DNA from: Faecalicatena contorta
GTDB lineage: Bacteria; Bacillota; Clostridia; Lachnospirales; Lachnospiraceae
Assembly: GCF_003149105.1 (NCBI RefSeq)
Contig: NZ_QGDS01000002.1
Location: 372,001 to 436,000 of the forward strand
Reading direction: 5' to 3'
DNA length: 64,000 nucleotides
The notes under the pieces were generated by a model. It was not told the origin of the DNA, did not search any database, and saw nothing but the letters and a program-made list of their open reading frames with translations. The translations under genes were made by a program, and so were the position numbers. Shown here piece after piece: positions 23,052-33,235 of this stretch (its first letter is position 1; every line of letters begins with the position of its first letter).

Positions 23052-24200
23052 ATGGCAAAAAAACTACAGGATTATTTTCCAATGATTCGGACAGGTCAGG
23101 AGGTGCTGGACGAGATTGAAGGGCGTGAAGAACTGCTGGCTATATTCGAGGAGTGGAGCGAGGAGCGTCAGGAAGAATTTTTGAATTTCTGTACGGGAGC
23201 AAGAGGAGTGAAGGTCCTTTATGACAGCTTTTTCAAAGAACTATTCAGCCCGGAATATCACCCGGAGCGCATTGAGAGATTTCTTTCTCTCTTATTAGAC
23301 AAAAAAGTGAGGATTGCACAGATACTGCCGAATGATTCCGTCCGGATAGCAGATGAGTGTACCCTGCTGGTTACTGATATTGTCGTAGAGCTGGAGGATG
23401 GAAGTCTGGGGAATATTGAAATCCAAAAAATTGGGTATGCATTTCCTGGCGAACGCATGGCGTGTTATTCGTCCGATTTACTGCTGAGACAGTATAAAAG
23501 GGTGCGTGCGAGAAGAAAAGATAAGTTTACATACAGGGATATAAAAACAGTGTATACCATTGTATTGTTTGAGAAGAGCACAGAGGAATTCCATGCTGTG
23601 AAAAACCAGTATATACATAGAGGAAAACAAAGATTTGATACGGGGCTTGGAGTAAATACTCTGCAGGAGTATATCCTCATCCCACTTGACATTTTTAAGG
23701 AGAACACGCACAATAAAGGCATAAAAAATGAATTGGATGCATGGCTTACATTTATTAGCTTTGATGAACCGGAAAAGATGATAGAGCTAATAGAAAATTA
23801 TCCGGAATTCAAAGAAATGTATGAAGAAGTGTATCAGATGTGTTTGAACATGGAAAGGGTGATGGGTATGTTCTCAAAGGAATTACGGGAGCTGGACCGG
23901 AATACGGTGCAGTATATGATTGAAGAGCAGAAAAAGAACCTGGCGGAGAAACAGAAAGAGGTGGCGGAGAAACAGAAAGAGGTGGTGGAGAAACAGAAAG
24001 AGGTGGTGGAGAAACAGAAGAAACTGGAAGAACAGCAAAAGCAGTTGGAGGAACAAAGAGAGCAGGCAGAGCAATGGAAAAGAAAATCTCAGGAAAAGGA
24101 TAGAAAGTTACAGGAGGAAAGTATAAAATTACAGGAAAAAGAAAGAGAAAATGAAGAATTAAAAAAGAAGCTGAAATTATTGGAGGAGGAGCGGCTGTAA
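23052..24200 (+). CDS. Rpn-family PD-(D/E)XK nuclease/transposase-like protein
   Basis: About 382 residues from ATG 23052 (GGAAGGAG at 23037-23044). The N-terminal ~290 residues match the Rpn/PDDEXK_2 family: DSFFKELFSPEYHPERIERFLSLLL, the nuclease strand VVELEDGSLGNIEIQ (E...IEIQ in place of IExQ/K), SSDLLLRQY and VYTIVLFEKS. These proteins promote recombination or act as conditional nucleases. The C-terminal ~90 residues are a coiled coil with a near-perfect heptad array (EKQKEV(V/A) repeated), encoded by a 21-bp tandem repeat. Often multicopy in Lachnospiraceae genomes. Confidence 0.85.
   Translation: MAKKLQDYFPMIRTGQEVLDEIEGREELLAIFEEWSEERQEEFLNFCTGARGVKVLYDSFFKELFSPEYHPERIERFLSLLLDKKVRIAQILPNDSVRIADECTLLVTDIVVELEDGSLGNIEIQKIGYAFPGERMACYSSDLLLRQYKRVRARRKDKFTYRDIKTVYTIVLFEKSTEEFHAVKNQYIHRGKQRFDTGLGVNTLQEYILIPLDIFKENTHNKGIKNELDAWLTFISFDEPEKMIELIENYPEFKEMYEEVYQMCLNMERVMGMFSKELRELDRNTVQYMIEEQKKNLAEKQKEVAEKQKEVVEKQKEVVEKQKKLEEQQKQLEEQREQAEQWKRKSQEKDRKLQEESIKLQEKERENEELKKKLKLLEEERL
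23944..24027 (+). repeat. Four 21-bp tandem repeats in the Rpn-type gene
   Basis: Units (C/T)GGAGAAACAGAAAGAGGT plus GG begin at 23944, 23965, 23986 and 24007; the last is diverged. Each encodes one heptad of a coiled coil. The near-identity suggests recent slippage and a length that may vary between strains. Confidence 0.9.
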
Positions 24201-24269
24201 CATTTTATAGGTGTGCCGAAAAAAGGAATATTCTATATGCAATAACTTTACAAATTTTTAATGATTTAA

Positions 24270-24296
24270 TTAGCACTCGACTATTGACTCTGCTAA
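24270..24296. promoter_or_regulatory. CIRCE-like HrcA operator before clpB
   Basis: TTAGCACTC-N9-CTCTGCTAA matches the CIRCE heat-shock operator (TTAGCACTC-N9-GAGTGCTAA): the left arm is perfect, the right arm matches at 6 of 9, and spacing is exactly nine. It overlaps a likely -35 box, TTGACT at 24284-24289 (with TAATGT 17 bases later), as expected for repression by HrcA. Confidence 0.55.
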
Positions 24297-24361
24297 CAGG
24301 GAGTGATAATGTTATATTGTTAATAGAACAAATAGCATGAAATAACAAAGGGGGTCTATTT

Positions 24362-26965
24362 ATGAATATAAATAAATTTACGCAGAATTCAGTTCAGGCA
24401 GTGCAGGGCTGTGAGAAGATTGCTTATGATTACGGCAATCAGGAGATTGCGCAGGAACATCTGCTATATGCGCTTGTGACCCAGGATGACAGTTTGATTT
24501 TGAAATTACTTGAGAAAATGAATATTCAGGGAACCTTGTTAGTGAACCGTGTGGAGGAAGCACTTTCCAGGAGGCCTAAGGTACAGGGCGGACAGGTGTT
24601 TGTAGGACAGGATCTGAATAATGTACTGATTCACGCAGAGGATGAGGCAAAGCAGATGGGAGATGAATATGTCTCCGTGGAGCATCTTTTCCTGGCACTT
24701 TTAAAATATGCAAGCCGGGAACTAAAAGGGCTGTACAAAGAGTTTGGCATTAACCGGAACAGCTTCCTGCAGGCATTGTCCACAGTCCGTGGAAATCAAA
24801 GAGTAACCAGTGATAATCCGGAAGCTACTTATGATACGTTAAATAAGTATGGACAGGATTTGGTAGAGCGCGCAAGGGATCAGAAGCTCGATCCGGTAAT
24901 CGGAAGAGATGAAGAAATCCGTAATGTAGTCAGAATCCTTTCCCGGAAGACGAAAAATAATCCCGTACTTATCGGTGAGCCGGGGGTAGGTAAAACAGCA
25001 GTGGTAGAAGGGCTTGCACAGCGTATTGTAAGAGGGGATGTCCCAGAAGGTCTGAAGGATAAGACCATCTTTTCTCTGGACATGGGTGCCCTGGTTGCAG
25101 GTGCCAAATATAGAGGAGAGTTCGAGGAACGTCTGAAAGCAGTTCTGGAAGAAGTGAAGAACAGTGACGGTAGTATTATCCTGTTTATTGATGAATTGCA
25201 CACAATTGTAGGAGCAGGCAAGACGGACGGTGCCATGGATGCAGGCAATATGTTGAAACCAATGCTGGCCAGGGGAGAGCTGCACTGTATCGGTGCTACC
25301 ACACTGGATGAATACCGCAAGTATATTGAGAAGGATGCAGCCCTGGAGCGGCGGTTCCAGCCGGTTATGGTGGAGGAACCTACGGTAGAAGATGCAATTT
25401 CCATTCTGCGCGGTCTGAAAGAGCGGTATGAAGTATTTCATGGCGTTAAGATTACAGACAGTGCTTTGGTTGCAGCTGCAATACTTTCCAACCGCTATAT
25501 TTCTGACAGATTTCTCCCTGACAAGGCAATTGACCTTGTGGATGAAGCGTGTGCCTTGATTAAGACAGAATTGGACTCTATGCCCACAGAGCTGGATGAG
25601 CTGCGCCGCCGTATTATGCAGCTGGAAATCGAAGAAGAGGCATTGAAAAAGGAAGAAGACCGGCTGAGCAGGGAACGTCTGGAACATTTACAGGAAGAGT
25701 TGGCGGAGCTTCGTGAGGAATATTCTGGCAAAAAAGCACAGTGGGACAATGAAAAAACTTCTGTGGAAAGAGTGCAGAAGGTCCGGGAAGAAATTGAGCA
25801 GGTAAATAATGACATTCAGAAAGCCCAAAGGGAATATGACCTGAACAGGGCTGCCGAGTTACAGTATGGACGTCTTCCTCAGCTGCAGAAACAGTTGGAG
25901 GAGGAAGAAAATAAATTAAAGGAAAAGGAAATGTCTCTGGTACATGAGGCTGTTACAGAGGAAGAAATCGCCAGAATCATTTCCAGATGGACGGGAATAC
26001 CCGTGGTAAAACTCAATGAAAGTGAGCGGAGTAAGACTCTTCACCTGGGCGCAGAGCTTCATAAACGTGTGATTGGCCAGGAAGAAGGTGTAGACCTTGT
26101 AACAGAAGCGATTATCCGTTCTAAGGCCGGTATCAAAGACCCATCCAAACCCATCGGCTCCTTCCTGTTTTTAGGACCTACAGGGGTAGGAAAGACAGAG
26201 CTGGCAAAAGCACTGGCTGAAAGCCTGTTTGACGATGAGAACAATATGGTCCGTATTGATATGAGTGAGTATATGGAAAAATTCTCTGTATCCAGACTTA
26301 TCGGAGCACCTCCCGGATATGTGGGCTATGATGAGGGCGGCCAGTTAACAGAGGCAGTCAGAAGAAAGCCATATTCTGTAGTATTGTTTGACGAGATTGA
26401 AAAAGCTCATCCGGATGTATTCAATGTACTGTTACAGGTGCTGGATGACGGGCGGATTACAGATTCTCAGGGACGCACCGTAGACTTTAAAAACACCATT
26501 CTTATCATGACATCCAACCTTGGAGCCGGTTATCTTCTGGAGGGAATCAGAGAGGATGGTACGCTTGATGAAACAAGCCAGGATATGGTGATGAATGAAC
26601 TGCGTGCCCGGTTCAGACCAGAATTTTTGAATCGTCTGGACGAAATCATTATGTTTAAACCGTTGACGAAAAATGATATTTATGCAATTATTGATTTATT
26701 AGCAGCAGACGTCAACAAACGGCTTGCTGACAAAGAACTTTCCATTGAGCTGACAGTACCTGCCAGAGAATTTATTGTAGAAGGCGGATACGACCCGATG
26801 TACGGTGCAAGACCTTTGAAAAGGTATTTGCAGAAGAATGTGGAAACCCTTGCAGCAAAACTGATCCTTGCAGGAAACGTTGGAAGAGAAGATATTATTT
26901 TAATTGATGTTGTTGACGGGCAATTGGAAGCAAAAGTGAAGGTGAAAGGACAATTGATTTCATGA
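24362..26965 (+). CDS. clpB: ClpB disaggregase (AAA+ chaperone)
   Basis: 867 residues, full length. Clp N-terminal domain (1-145); first AAA+ domain with Walker [14 protein letters not shown] and Walker [10 protein letters not shown]; middle coiled coil (~405-530) rich in Glu/Lys that binds DnaK; second AAA+ with [12 protein letters not shown] and [13 protein letters not shown]; and the D2-small domain. Pulls aggregated proteins apart with DnaK after heat stress. The start ATG 24362 follows AAGGGGG. A CIRCE-like operator upstream suggests HrcA control. Its stop overlaps dinB by four bases. Confidence 0.97.
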   Translation: MNINKFTQNSVQAVQGCEKIAYDYGNQEIAQEHLLYALVTQDDSLILKLLEKMNIQGTLLVNRVEEALSRRPKVQGGQVFVGQDLNNVLIHAEDEAKQMGDEYVSVEHLFLALLKYASRELKGLYKEFGINRNSFLQALSTVRGNQRVTSDNPEATYDTLNKYGQDLVERARDQKLDPVIGRDEEIRNVVRILSRKTKNNPVLIGEPGVGKTAVVEGLAQRIVRGDVPEGLKDKTIFSLDMGALVAGAKYRGEFEERLKAVLEEVKNSDGSIILFIDELHTIVGAGKTDGAMDAGNMLKPMLARGELHCIGATTLDEYRKYIEKDAALERRFQPVMVEEPTVEDAISILRGLKERYEVFHGVKITDSALVAAAILSNRYISDRFLPDKAIDLVDEACALIKTELDSMPTELDELRRRIMQLEIEEEALKKEEDRLSRERLEHLQEELAELREEYSGKKAQWDNEKTSVERVQKVREEIEQVNNDIQKAQREYDLNRAAELQYGRLPQLQKQLEEEENKLKEKEMSLVHEAVTEEEIARIISRWTGIPVVKLNESERSKTLHLGAELHKRVIGQEEGVDLVTEAIIRSKAGIKDPSKPIGSFLFLGPTGVGKTELAKALAESLFDDENNMVRIDMSEYMEKFSVSRLIGAPPGYVGYDEGGQLTEAVRRKPYSVVLFDEIEKAHPDVFNVLLQVLDDGRITDSQGRTVDFKNTILIMTSNLGAGYLLEGIREDGTLDETSQDMVMNELRARFRPEFLNRLDEIIMFKPLTKNDIYAIIDLLAADVNKRLADKELSIELTVPAREFIVEGGYDPMYGARPLKRYLQKNVETLAAKLILAGNVGREDIILIDVVDGQLEAKVKVKGQLIS

Positions 26966-28236
26966 TGCCGATTATTTTCCATATTGATGTCAACTCTGCA
27001 TATTTGAGCTGGACAGCGGTAGAGCAATTAAAAAAAGGTGCCAGGCAGGATATAAGGGAAATACCATCCATCATCGGCGGTGACCAGAAACAGCGCCGGG
27101 GTGTGGTACTTGCCAAATCTATGCCTGCTAAGAAATATGGCATTCGTACGGGGGAACCTGTTGCGAATGCCTTTCGCAAGTGTCCGGATTTGATTGTGGA
27201 GCCGCCTGATCATGAAATGTACCGGGAAAAAAGTGCACTTCTGATGGGATATCTAAAAGGCTTTACTGATGAGATTGAGCAGGTTAGTGTAGATGAGTGT
27301 TATATGGATTTTACAGAAATTGCATGGAAGTACCCATCTCCGATAGAAGCAGCGCTAGTTATAAAGGATGGGATTAAAGAGCAGTTTGGCTTTACAGTCA
27401 ATATTGGAATTTCATCTAATAAGCTGCTGGCGAAAATGGCCTCGGACTTTGAAAAGCCGAACAGGGTACACACACTATTCCCGGAAGAAATTCAAATAAA
27501 AATGTGGCCACTTCCTTTGAGAGAGTTATATATGGCAGGTCGTTCCAGTGTGGAGATTTTGAAAAAACTGGAGATTCATACCATAGGGGATCTGGCGCAG
27601 GCAGACCCGGATTTGATTTTCCTGCATATGAAGAGCCACGGAAAAAAGCTTTGGGAGTTTGCAAATGGGTTTGACAACTCTATGGTCCAGTCCGGTCAGG
27701 TGGAGGCAAAAGGAATTGGAAACTCTACTACATTGTCCGAGGATGCTGTGACTGCAGAGGAAGCAAAGCAGGTATTTCAGGTTCTCTCTAAAAGAGTGGG
27801 AAGAAGGCTTAAAAAAGCTGGGCAGAAGGCATATATGGTGAGTATGGAAATCAGATATCATGATTTCCAGAACATTTCACATCAGAAACAGCTCACAAAG
27901 CCAACAGATGACGATTGCGTACTTTATGAGGCAGCCTGTCAGTTGTTTGATGAGACGTGGGACGGGGAGCCTGTCAGGCTGCTCGGAATCCGTACTGCGA
28001 AACTAGTGGATTCTTCGGAGCCTGTACAGCTTTCTATTTTTGACATAGAATTACCTGGACCGACTGACGAAAAGCATAGGAGACTGCACGAAGCGGTGAA
28101 TGAAATACGAGGAAAATATGGAAGCAGCTCGGTAGTGAAGGCAAGTCTTATGAAGACAGGGAAGAACAGTTCAAAAAAGATGGAACTAAAAAAGGAAGGC
28201 GCGGAGAGGGGAGAGGCAGGTGAAGAGAATGAATAA
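26962..28236 (+). CDS. dinB: DNA polymerase IV (Y family)
   Basis: 424 residues. Starts ATGATG overlapping the clpB stop (ATGA), so translation is coupled. Catalytic motifs: [12 protein letters not shown] (Asp) and [11 protein letters not shown] (Asp, Glu). The thumb helix-hairpin-helix ([13 protein letters not shown]) and little-finger domain follow. The tail after residue ~390 is basic and low in complexity. Carries out error-prone translesion synthesis. Coupling to clpB would place a mutagenic polymerase under heat-shock control, an inference from the overlap. Confidence 0.95.
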   Translation: MMPIIFHIDVNSAYLSWTAVEQLKKGARQDIREIPSIIGGDQKQRRGVVLAKSMPAKKYGIRTGEPVANAFRKCPDLIVEPPDHEMYREKSALLMGYLKGFTDEIEQVSVDECYMDFTEIAWKYPSPIEAALVIKDGIKEQFGFTVNIGISSNKLLAKMASDFEKPNRVHTLFPEEIQIKMWPLPLRELYMAGRSSVEILKKLEIHTIGDLAQADPDLIFLHMKSHGKKLWEFANGFDNSMVQSGQVEAKGIGNSTTLSEDAVTAEEAKQVFQVLSKRVGRRLKKAGQKAYMVSMEIRYHDFQNISHQKQLTKPTDDDCVLYEAACQLFDETWDGEPVRLLGIRTAKLVDSSEPVQLSIFDIELPGPTDEKHRRLHEAVNEIRGKYGSSSVVKASLMKTGKNSSKKMELKKEGAERGEAGEENE

Positions 28237-29239
28237 AAATTATAATTTGGAACTTATCAGAACTGTTTCCTTTGTGATGGTTGTAATCATACATGTGACT
28301 AATTATTTTTGCAGGGCATATGTTGACATTAGCAGAGGCGAATATTTGTTTTCTGTTATTCTGGACACCGTGTCCAGAGTCAGCGTCCCCTGCTTTTTCA
28401 TGCTCAGCGGTGTCCTGCTGCTGGGGAGAACAGAGCCTCTTTACAAAAATGCAAAACGGCTGCTGCGGTTTTTGATTGTATTGGTATTCTGGAGCATAGT
28501 ATATTACTTCTTTAATGTTTATTATATGGGTACGTCTTATGATTTGCGGGATTTGTTTTATGTTCCTGTGGAATCCCATCTTTGGTATCTCTATGCAGTG
28601 GTTCCTATTTATCTGGTGCTGCCATTTTTTCAGGTTATGTGCAGGGGAATGAATTCAAATATGGATAAGGCTTTCCTTGTTGTCGGGGCAGCGGCATCTA
28701 TGTTTACGTATTTTTCATCTTTTCTGCATGCAGAGCCTTACTATGACATACCGATTATCGGGGACAGAGTGTACGCTGTCTATTTTTTCCTTGGATATAT
28801 TCTCAGTAAATACAAAGAGAAATTGAAGGGGCACGCTCATTCGCTTTTGGGAATTTTTCTGGGGAGTACAGCATTGAATATAGTGATAACAGTGTGGGTG
28901 ACATACAGGATTGGGGACCATTACGAGCGGTTCCTGGAATATGGGTCTCCGCTGGTCATGATAAGCGGGATATCCTTTTTTTGTCTGATGATGCAGGCAG
29001 GGAATGGGGAAGTGCGTTTGAAAGAGCAGACAAAAAAATGGATAGATATATGGTGCGGATGCTCCTTTGGGATTTATCTGATTCATATTCTTTTTCTGGA
29101 CCACTATAAAAAATATGTGGAGCCGGACCAGGTTTCAGCATGGATTGCAGTGCCGGGACTTACAATAGGAATCCTTGGTATATCTTTTGTGTGCGTCTAT
29201 CTAATCAGAAGACTGCCCTTTGGAACATATATTTCATAA
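28229..29239 (+). CDS. Acyltransferase-3 family membrane protein
   Basis: About 336 residues from ATG 28229 (GTG 28220 also possible), overlapping dinB by 8 bases. Acyltransferase_3 pattern: YNLELIRTVSFVMVVIIHVTNY (R and H of the usual R.LA...V...H), FMLSGVLLL, HLWYLYAVVPIYLVLPFF and about ten hydrophobic segments, ending FGIYLIHILFLDH. Such proteins transfer acetyl groups to cell-surface polysaccharides or peptidoglycan. The acceptor is unknown. A palindrome at 29241-29275 follows. Confidence 0.85.
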   Translation: MNKNYNLELIRTVSFVMVVIIHVTNYFCRAYVDISRGEYLFSVILDTVSRVSVPCFFMLSGVLLLGRTEPLYKNAKRLLRFLIVLVFWSIVYYFFNVYYMGTSYDLRDLFYVPVESHLWYLYAVVPIYLVLPFFQVMCRGMNSNMDKAFLVVGAAASMFTYFSSFLHAEPYYDIPIIGDRVYAVYFFLGYILSKYKEKLKGHAHSLLGIFLGSTALNIVITVWVTYRIGDHYERFLEYGSPLVMISGISFFCLMMQAGNGEVRLKEQTKKWIDIWCGCSFGIYLIHILFLDHYKKYVEPDQVSAWIAVPGLTIGILGISFVCVYLIRRLPFGTYIS

Positions 29240-29240
29240 A

Positions 29241-29275
29241 GAATTCGTATCTGTACTGAACAGTTACAAGAATTC
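29241..29275. repeat. Palindrome, related to family B
   Basis: GAATTC at both ends (29241-29246 and 29270-29275) encloses GTATCTGT and ACAGTTAC around ACTGA. It is a shorter relative of the hairpins at 34817-34844 and 37137-37164, which share CTGTTCA/TGAACAG arms. It may end the acyltransferase transcript. Confidence 0.55.
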
Positions 29276-29354
29276 ATCAGAGAAATTTTGCAACAGAAAG
29301 CCGATTGTGTTATTCTATATAACATAAGGCGTACTTGAATTAGGAGGAATGTAC

Positions 29355-30812
29355 ATGAAGCTGAATCAGCTATTAGAACGTTTAAAATATGAGGTAGTAC
29401 AGGGGAGCGATGAAATCCAGGTTACTACGCTGGTCAATGACTCCCGCAAAATAGAAAGTGGTTCCGTATTTGTATGTATTTCCGGTGCAGTGGTGGACGG
29501 ACATGAGTTTATCTCCGATGTAGCCGGAAAGGGTGCGATTGCGGTAATCGTAGAAAAAGAAGTAGAAGCACCCAAAGATGTGACGGTAATCCGGGTGCCT
29601 GACACAAGATATGCACTGGCTCTGATGTCGGCTTCTTATTTTGGCTATCCGGCAGAGAAAATGAAAATCATTGGAATTACCGGAACTAAGGGAAAGACAA
29701 CAACTACATATATGATTAAGTCTATTTTAGAGGAAGTGGGGCATAAAGTAGGTCTGATAGGAACGATAGAGACAATTATCGGGGATGAGAAGATACCGGC
29801 GGCCAATACCACGCCTGAGTCATATACGATTCACCAGTATTTTGCGAAGATGGCAGAAGCGGGGTGTGACAGTGTGGTGATGGAAGTGTCCTCCCAGGGG
29901 CTGATGCTGCACAGGACGGCGGGGATTCTCTTTGATATTGGAATTTTCACCAATCTGGGAAGAGATCACATCGGGCCAAATGAGCATAAGGATTTTGAGG
30001 ATTATAAAAGGTGCAAGGGGCTTCTTTTCCAGCAGTGCAGACAGGGAATCGCGAATGTGGATGATGTGTATTTTGAGGATGTATTCTCTGGTGCAACCTG
30101 TGAGACAGAGACTTTTGGATTTTCGGAAAAGGCCGATCTGAGGGCAGTCGATACCCACCTGGTATCCAGGCCGGGTTATCTTGGGATTGCTTACCATGTC
30201 ACTGGCCTGATGGATTTTGATGTGGAAATTGATATCCCGGGGAAATTCAGTGTTTATAATTCCTTAACAGCAATAGCGGTATGCAGGCATTTTCAGGTAC
30301 CGGCAGAAAAAATCCAGGAGGCCCTGGGGGCAGCCAAGGTTAAAGGCAGGATTGAAATGATCCGGGTGTCCGATGATTTTACCCTGATGATTGACTATGC
30401 ACACAATGCGATGAGTCTGGAGAGCCTTCTGACGACCCTCAAGGAATACAATCCTACGCGTTTGGTGTGTCTGTTTGGATGCGGGGGCAACCGCTCAAAA
30501 GAGAGGCGCTATGAGATGGGCGAGGTGTCAGGGCGGCTTGCGGACCTGACAATTATTACATCTGATAATCCGAGGTTTGAAGAGCCTCAGGATATTATAA
30601 ATGATATTAAGGTCGGGATTGAACCGACAGAGGGTAAATATGTAGAAATCTGTGACAGAAAAGAGGCCATCCGGTATGCTATAGAGCATGGGCTGCCTGG
30701 GGATGTAATTGTACTGGCAGGGAAAGGCCATGAGGACTATCAGGAAATCAAAGGAGTAAAATATCCCATGGATGAGCGTGTACTGATTCAGGAAATCTTA
30801 TCAGGGCATTAA
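29355..30812 (+). CDS. murE: UDP-MurNAc-tripeptide synthetase MurE (DAP-adding type)
   Basis: 485 residues from ATG 29355 (TAGGAGG at 29341-29347). Mur ligase features: P-loop GITGTKGKTTTTYM, HRTAGILFDIGIFTNLGRDHIG, DYAHNAMSLESLL, and the substrate loop SDNPRFEEP. The DNPR motif marks addition of meso-diaminopimelate rather than lysine, so the peptidoglycan is probably DAP type. Acts in the cytoplasm, adding the third residue of the stem peptide. First gene of a long same-strand run; priA starts 18 bases after its stop. Confidence 0.95.
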   Translation: MKLNQLLERLKYEVVQGSDEIQVTTLVNDSRKIESGSVFVCISGAVVDGHEFISDVAGKGAIAVIVEKEVEAPKDVTVIRVPDTRYALALMSASYFGYPAEKMKIIGITGTKGKTTTTYMIKSILEEVGHKVGLIGTIETIIGDEKIPAANTTPESYTIHQYFAKMAEAGCDSVVMEVSSQGLMLHRTAGILFDIGIFTNLGRDHIGPNEHKDFEDYKRCKGLLFQQCRQGIANVDDVYFEDVFSGATCETETFGFSEKADLRAVDTHLVSRPGYLGIAYHVTGLMDFDVEIDIPGKFSVYNSLTAIAVCRHFQVPAEKIQEALGAAKVKGRIEMIRVSDDFTLMIDYAHNAMSLESLLTTLKEYNPTRLVCLFGCGGNRSKERRYEMGEVSGRLADLTIITSDNPRFEEPQDIINDIKVGIEPTEGKYVEICDRKEAIRYAIEHGLPGDVIVLAGKGHEDYQEIKGVKYPMDERVLIQEILSGH

Positions 30813-30830
30813 AGTAGGTGAATACATTTC

Positions 30831-33056
30831 ATGTATGCGAATATTATTGTAGACATTACACATGAAAAATTAGATAAAACATTCCAATATAGAATCCCCC
30901 CCCATCTGGAGGGAGAACTTTCTGTGGGGATGGAAGTGCTGGTCCCTTTTGGAAGGGGAAACCGTGAGACAAAAGGGTATGTGACAGGGATATCGGATAC
31001 CTGTGTGTATGACGAATCCAAGGTAAAAGAAATTCAGGATATTTCCAGAAACAGTGTGGCCATTGAAGGAAAGCTGGCGGCACTGGCGGCGTGGATGAAG
31101 GAACAGTACGGCGGAACCATGATTCAGGCCCTAAAGACGGTTCTTCCTATCAAGCAGAAGGAGAATGCCAGGGTAAAGAAGTGGATACGGCTGCTTTTAG
31201 ATGAGAAAGAGGGAAAGCAGAAACTGGACCATTATCTGGAGAAGAATCAGAAAGCCCGGGCCAGACTGATGGCGGCATTGCTGGATGATTCTGTTTTAGA
31301 TTACGGCCTGGCAGCAAAAAAGCTGAATATTACGTTAACTGTGATACGTGCCCTGGAAGAACAGGGGATTCTTGTTCTGGAGTCCGAGCAAGTTTACCGG
31401 AATCCGGTGAAGGGAGAGCAGGCGGAAAGCAATATTTTGCTTACAGATGAACAGAAGCATGTTATTTCCACTTTTTGGGAAGACTATAAAAAGGAAAAGC
31501 GGGGCACATATTTGATATATGGAGTCACAGGAAGCGGTAAAACAGAGGTGTATATTGAAATGATACGCCGTGTGGCGGCACAAGGGAAACAGGCCATTGT
31601 TTTGATTCCTGAAATTGCTCTGACTTATCAGACGGTGATGCGGTTTTACCGGAATTTTGGTGACCGGGTTTCCATTATGAATTCCCGCCTGTCTGCCGGG
31701 GAACGCTATGACCAGATGCTGCGGGCAAAGGAAGGCGGGATTGATGTAATGATAGGGCCTCGTTCCGCACTATTTACGCCTTTCCCAAACCTTGGACTGA
31801 TTGTAATAGATGAAGAGCATGAGACTACTTATAAAAGTGAGCAGGTTCCCAGATATCATGCCCGGGAAACAGCAGAAGCGAGGGCAGAAATGGAAGGAGC
31901 TAGTGTAGTCCTCGGGTCTGCCACACCTTCTTTGGAAGCTATGTATCGTGCAAAGAATGGGGAGTATACCCTTTTAGAGTTAAAAAACCGTTCAGGGATG
32001 CAGGATATGGCACAGGTATATACAGTAGACCTTCGGGAAGAGCTGAAAGAGGGAAACCGCTCCATATTAAGCAGAAAACTGCAGGAGCTGATTGCTGACA
32101 GGCTGGAGAAAAAAGAACAGATTATGCTGTTTTTGAACCGCCGGGGATATGCCGGTTTTATTTCCTGCCGGGAGTGCGGACATGTGGCAAAATGTCCCCA
32201 CTGTGATGTCTCTCTTTCCTCCCACAGAGGAGGAAGAATGGTCTGCCATTACTGCGGGTATGAAAAGCCGAAAGAGGCTGCCTGCCCTGCATGTGGTTCC
32301 CGGCATATTGGAGAGTTCCGGGCCGGGACCCAGCAGATAGAAGAGACTGTAAAAAAACAGTTTCCCGGGGCGAGGGTACTTCGTATGGATATGGATACCA
32401 CCCGTCAGAAGGATGGACATGAGAAAATATTGGCAGCGTTTGCCAATGAAGAGGCTGACATCCTGGTTGGAACACAGATGATTGTAAAGGGGCACGATTT
32501 TCCCAATGTGACTCTGGTGGGCGTACTAGCGGCAGACATGTCCCTTTATACAGATGATTACCGGGCAGGAGAAAGGACGTTCCAGCTTCTGACCCAGGCA
32601 GTAGGAAGAGCCGGGAGAGGATATAAGGGCGGTGAAGCTGTCATTCAAACCTACAGTCCGGAGCATTATGGAATTGTGACAGCGGCGGCCCAGGATTATG
32701 AGGTTTTCTATGAGGAGGAGATCAGTTACCGGAAGTTGATGGGCTATCCTCCGGCAGAGAACCTGCTGGCTGTACTGGCTAGCTGTGAGGACGAACAGCT
32801 CCTGGAAAAGGGGTGCAGATATTTGAAAGAATATGCTCTGCGTGTCCGCAGAGATGAAGATATGGATATCATCGGACCGGCAAGTCCCGGGATTGGAAAA
32901 GTAAACGATGTATATCGGAAAGTTCTCTATCTGAAAGCAGAAAGATATGATACACTAATAAAGATGAAAAACTACCTGGAACAATACATTGAAGTAAACA
33001 GCGGATTTCAGAAAATAAGGATACAGTTTGATTTTAATCCGATGCAGGTATTTTAA
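30831..33056 (+). CDS. priA: Primosomal replication protein N' (PriA helicase)
   Basis: 741 residues. N-terminal 3'-DNA-binding part, helicase domain with Walker A GVTGSGKTEVY and DEEHE box, a zinc-binding insert with eight cysteines (CRECGHVAKCPHCD ... CHYCGY ... CPACG), and the helicase C motifs (GTQMIVKGHDFPNVTLV, QAVGRAGRG). Restarts stalled forks by unwinding and loading DnaB. Heads the widely conserved priA-def-fmt-rsmB order of Firmicutes. ATG 30831 has weak AGTAGGTG. Confidence 0.96.
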   Translation: MYANIIVDITHEKLDKTFQYRIPPHLEGELSVGMEVLVPFGRGNRETKGYVTGISDTCVYDESKVKEIQDISRNSVAIEGKLAALAAWMKEQYGGTMIQALKTVLPIKQKENARVKKWIRLLLDEKEGKQKLDHYLEKNQKARARLMAALLDDSVLDYGLAAKKLNITLTVIRALEEQGILVLESEQVYRNPVKGEQAESNILLTDEQKHVISTFWEDYKKEKRGTYLIYGVTGSGKTEVYIEMIRRVAAQGKQAIVLIPEIALTYQTVMRFYRNFGDRVSIMNSRLSAGERYDQMLRAKEGGIDVMIGPRSALFTPFPNLGLIVIDEEHETTYKSEQVPRYHARETAEARAEMEGASVVLGSATPSLEAMYRAKNGEYTLLELKNRSGMQDMAQVYTVDLREELKEGNRSILSRKLQELIADRLEKKEQIMLFLNRRGYAGFISCRECGHVAKCPHCDVSLSSHRGGRMVCHYCGYEKPKEAACPACGSRHIGEFRAGTQQIEETVKKQFPGARVLRMDMDTTRQKDGHEKILAAFANEEADILVGTQMIVKGHDFPNVTLVGVLAADMSLYTDDYRAGERTFQLLTQAVGRAGRGYKGGEAVIQTYSPEHYGIVTAAAQDYEVFYEEEISYRKLMGYPPAENLLAVLASCEDEQLLEKGCRYLKEYALRVRRDEDMDIIGPASPGIGKVNDVYRKVLYLKAERYDTLIKMKNYLEQYIEVNSGFQKIRIQFDFNPMQVF

Positions 33057-33072
33057 CCTCTTCAGGTAAGCT

Positions 33073-33192
33073 CCCCGCTTCTGCGGGGGTGTGATTTGCC
33101 TGTTTTAGCGGGAGTCAAGCTCCCACTGAAATGTTGCGTAGCAACAATGAGGTTACGAACAAGCAGCAAAGCGGATTGCGAGTATCCGCTTT
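33073..33192. repeat. Cluster of four hairpins between priA and def
   Basis: Within 120 bases: CCCCGC/GCGGGG (33073-33088), GGGAG/CTCCC (33110-33124), GTTGC/GCAAC (33133-33145) and AAAGCGGAT/ATCCGCTTT (33168-33192). None has a T-run. It breaks an otherwise tight operon and could be an RNA processing site or a compound repeat element. Confidence 0.6.
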
Positions 33193-33235
33193 GACAAGCA
33201 GGTAAATAAAATTAAGATAATATATGGAGGAAATT

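Noticed and set aside
23944..24027. Possible CRISPR-like array
   Set aside because: Units are contiguous 21-bp coding repeats without spacers.
23920..24126. Arg/Trp-rich frame inside the Rpn-type gene
   Set aside because: Arises from the 21-bp repeat read in another frame (RKRWWRN repeats); low complexity and no ribosome site.
24296..24310. GAGTGATAA at 24301-24309 as the second CIRCE arm
   Set aside because: The spacing would be 22 bases instead of nine; the arm CTCTGCTAA at 24288-24296 has the correct spacing.
24839..25687. 282-codon minus-strand frame opposite clpB
   Set aside because: Antisense shadow of a highly conserved gene; Cys/Phe/Gln-rich with no domain.
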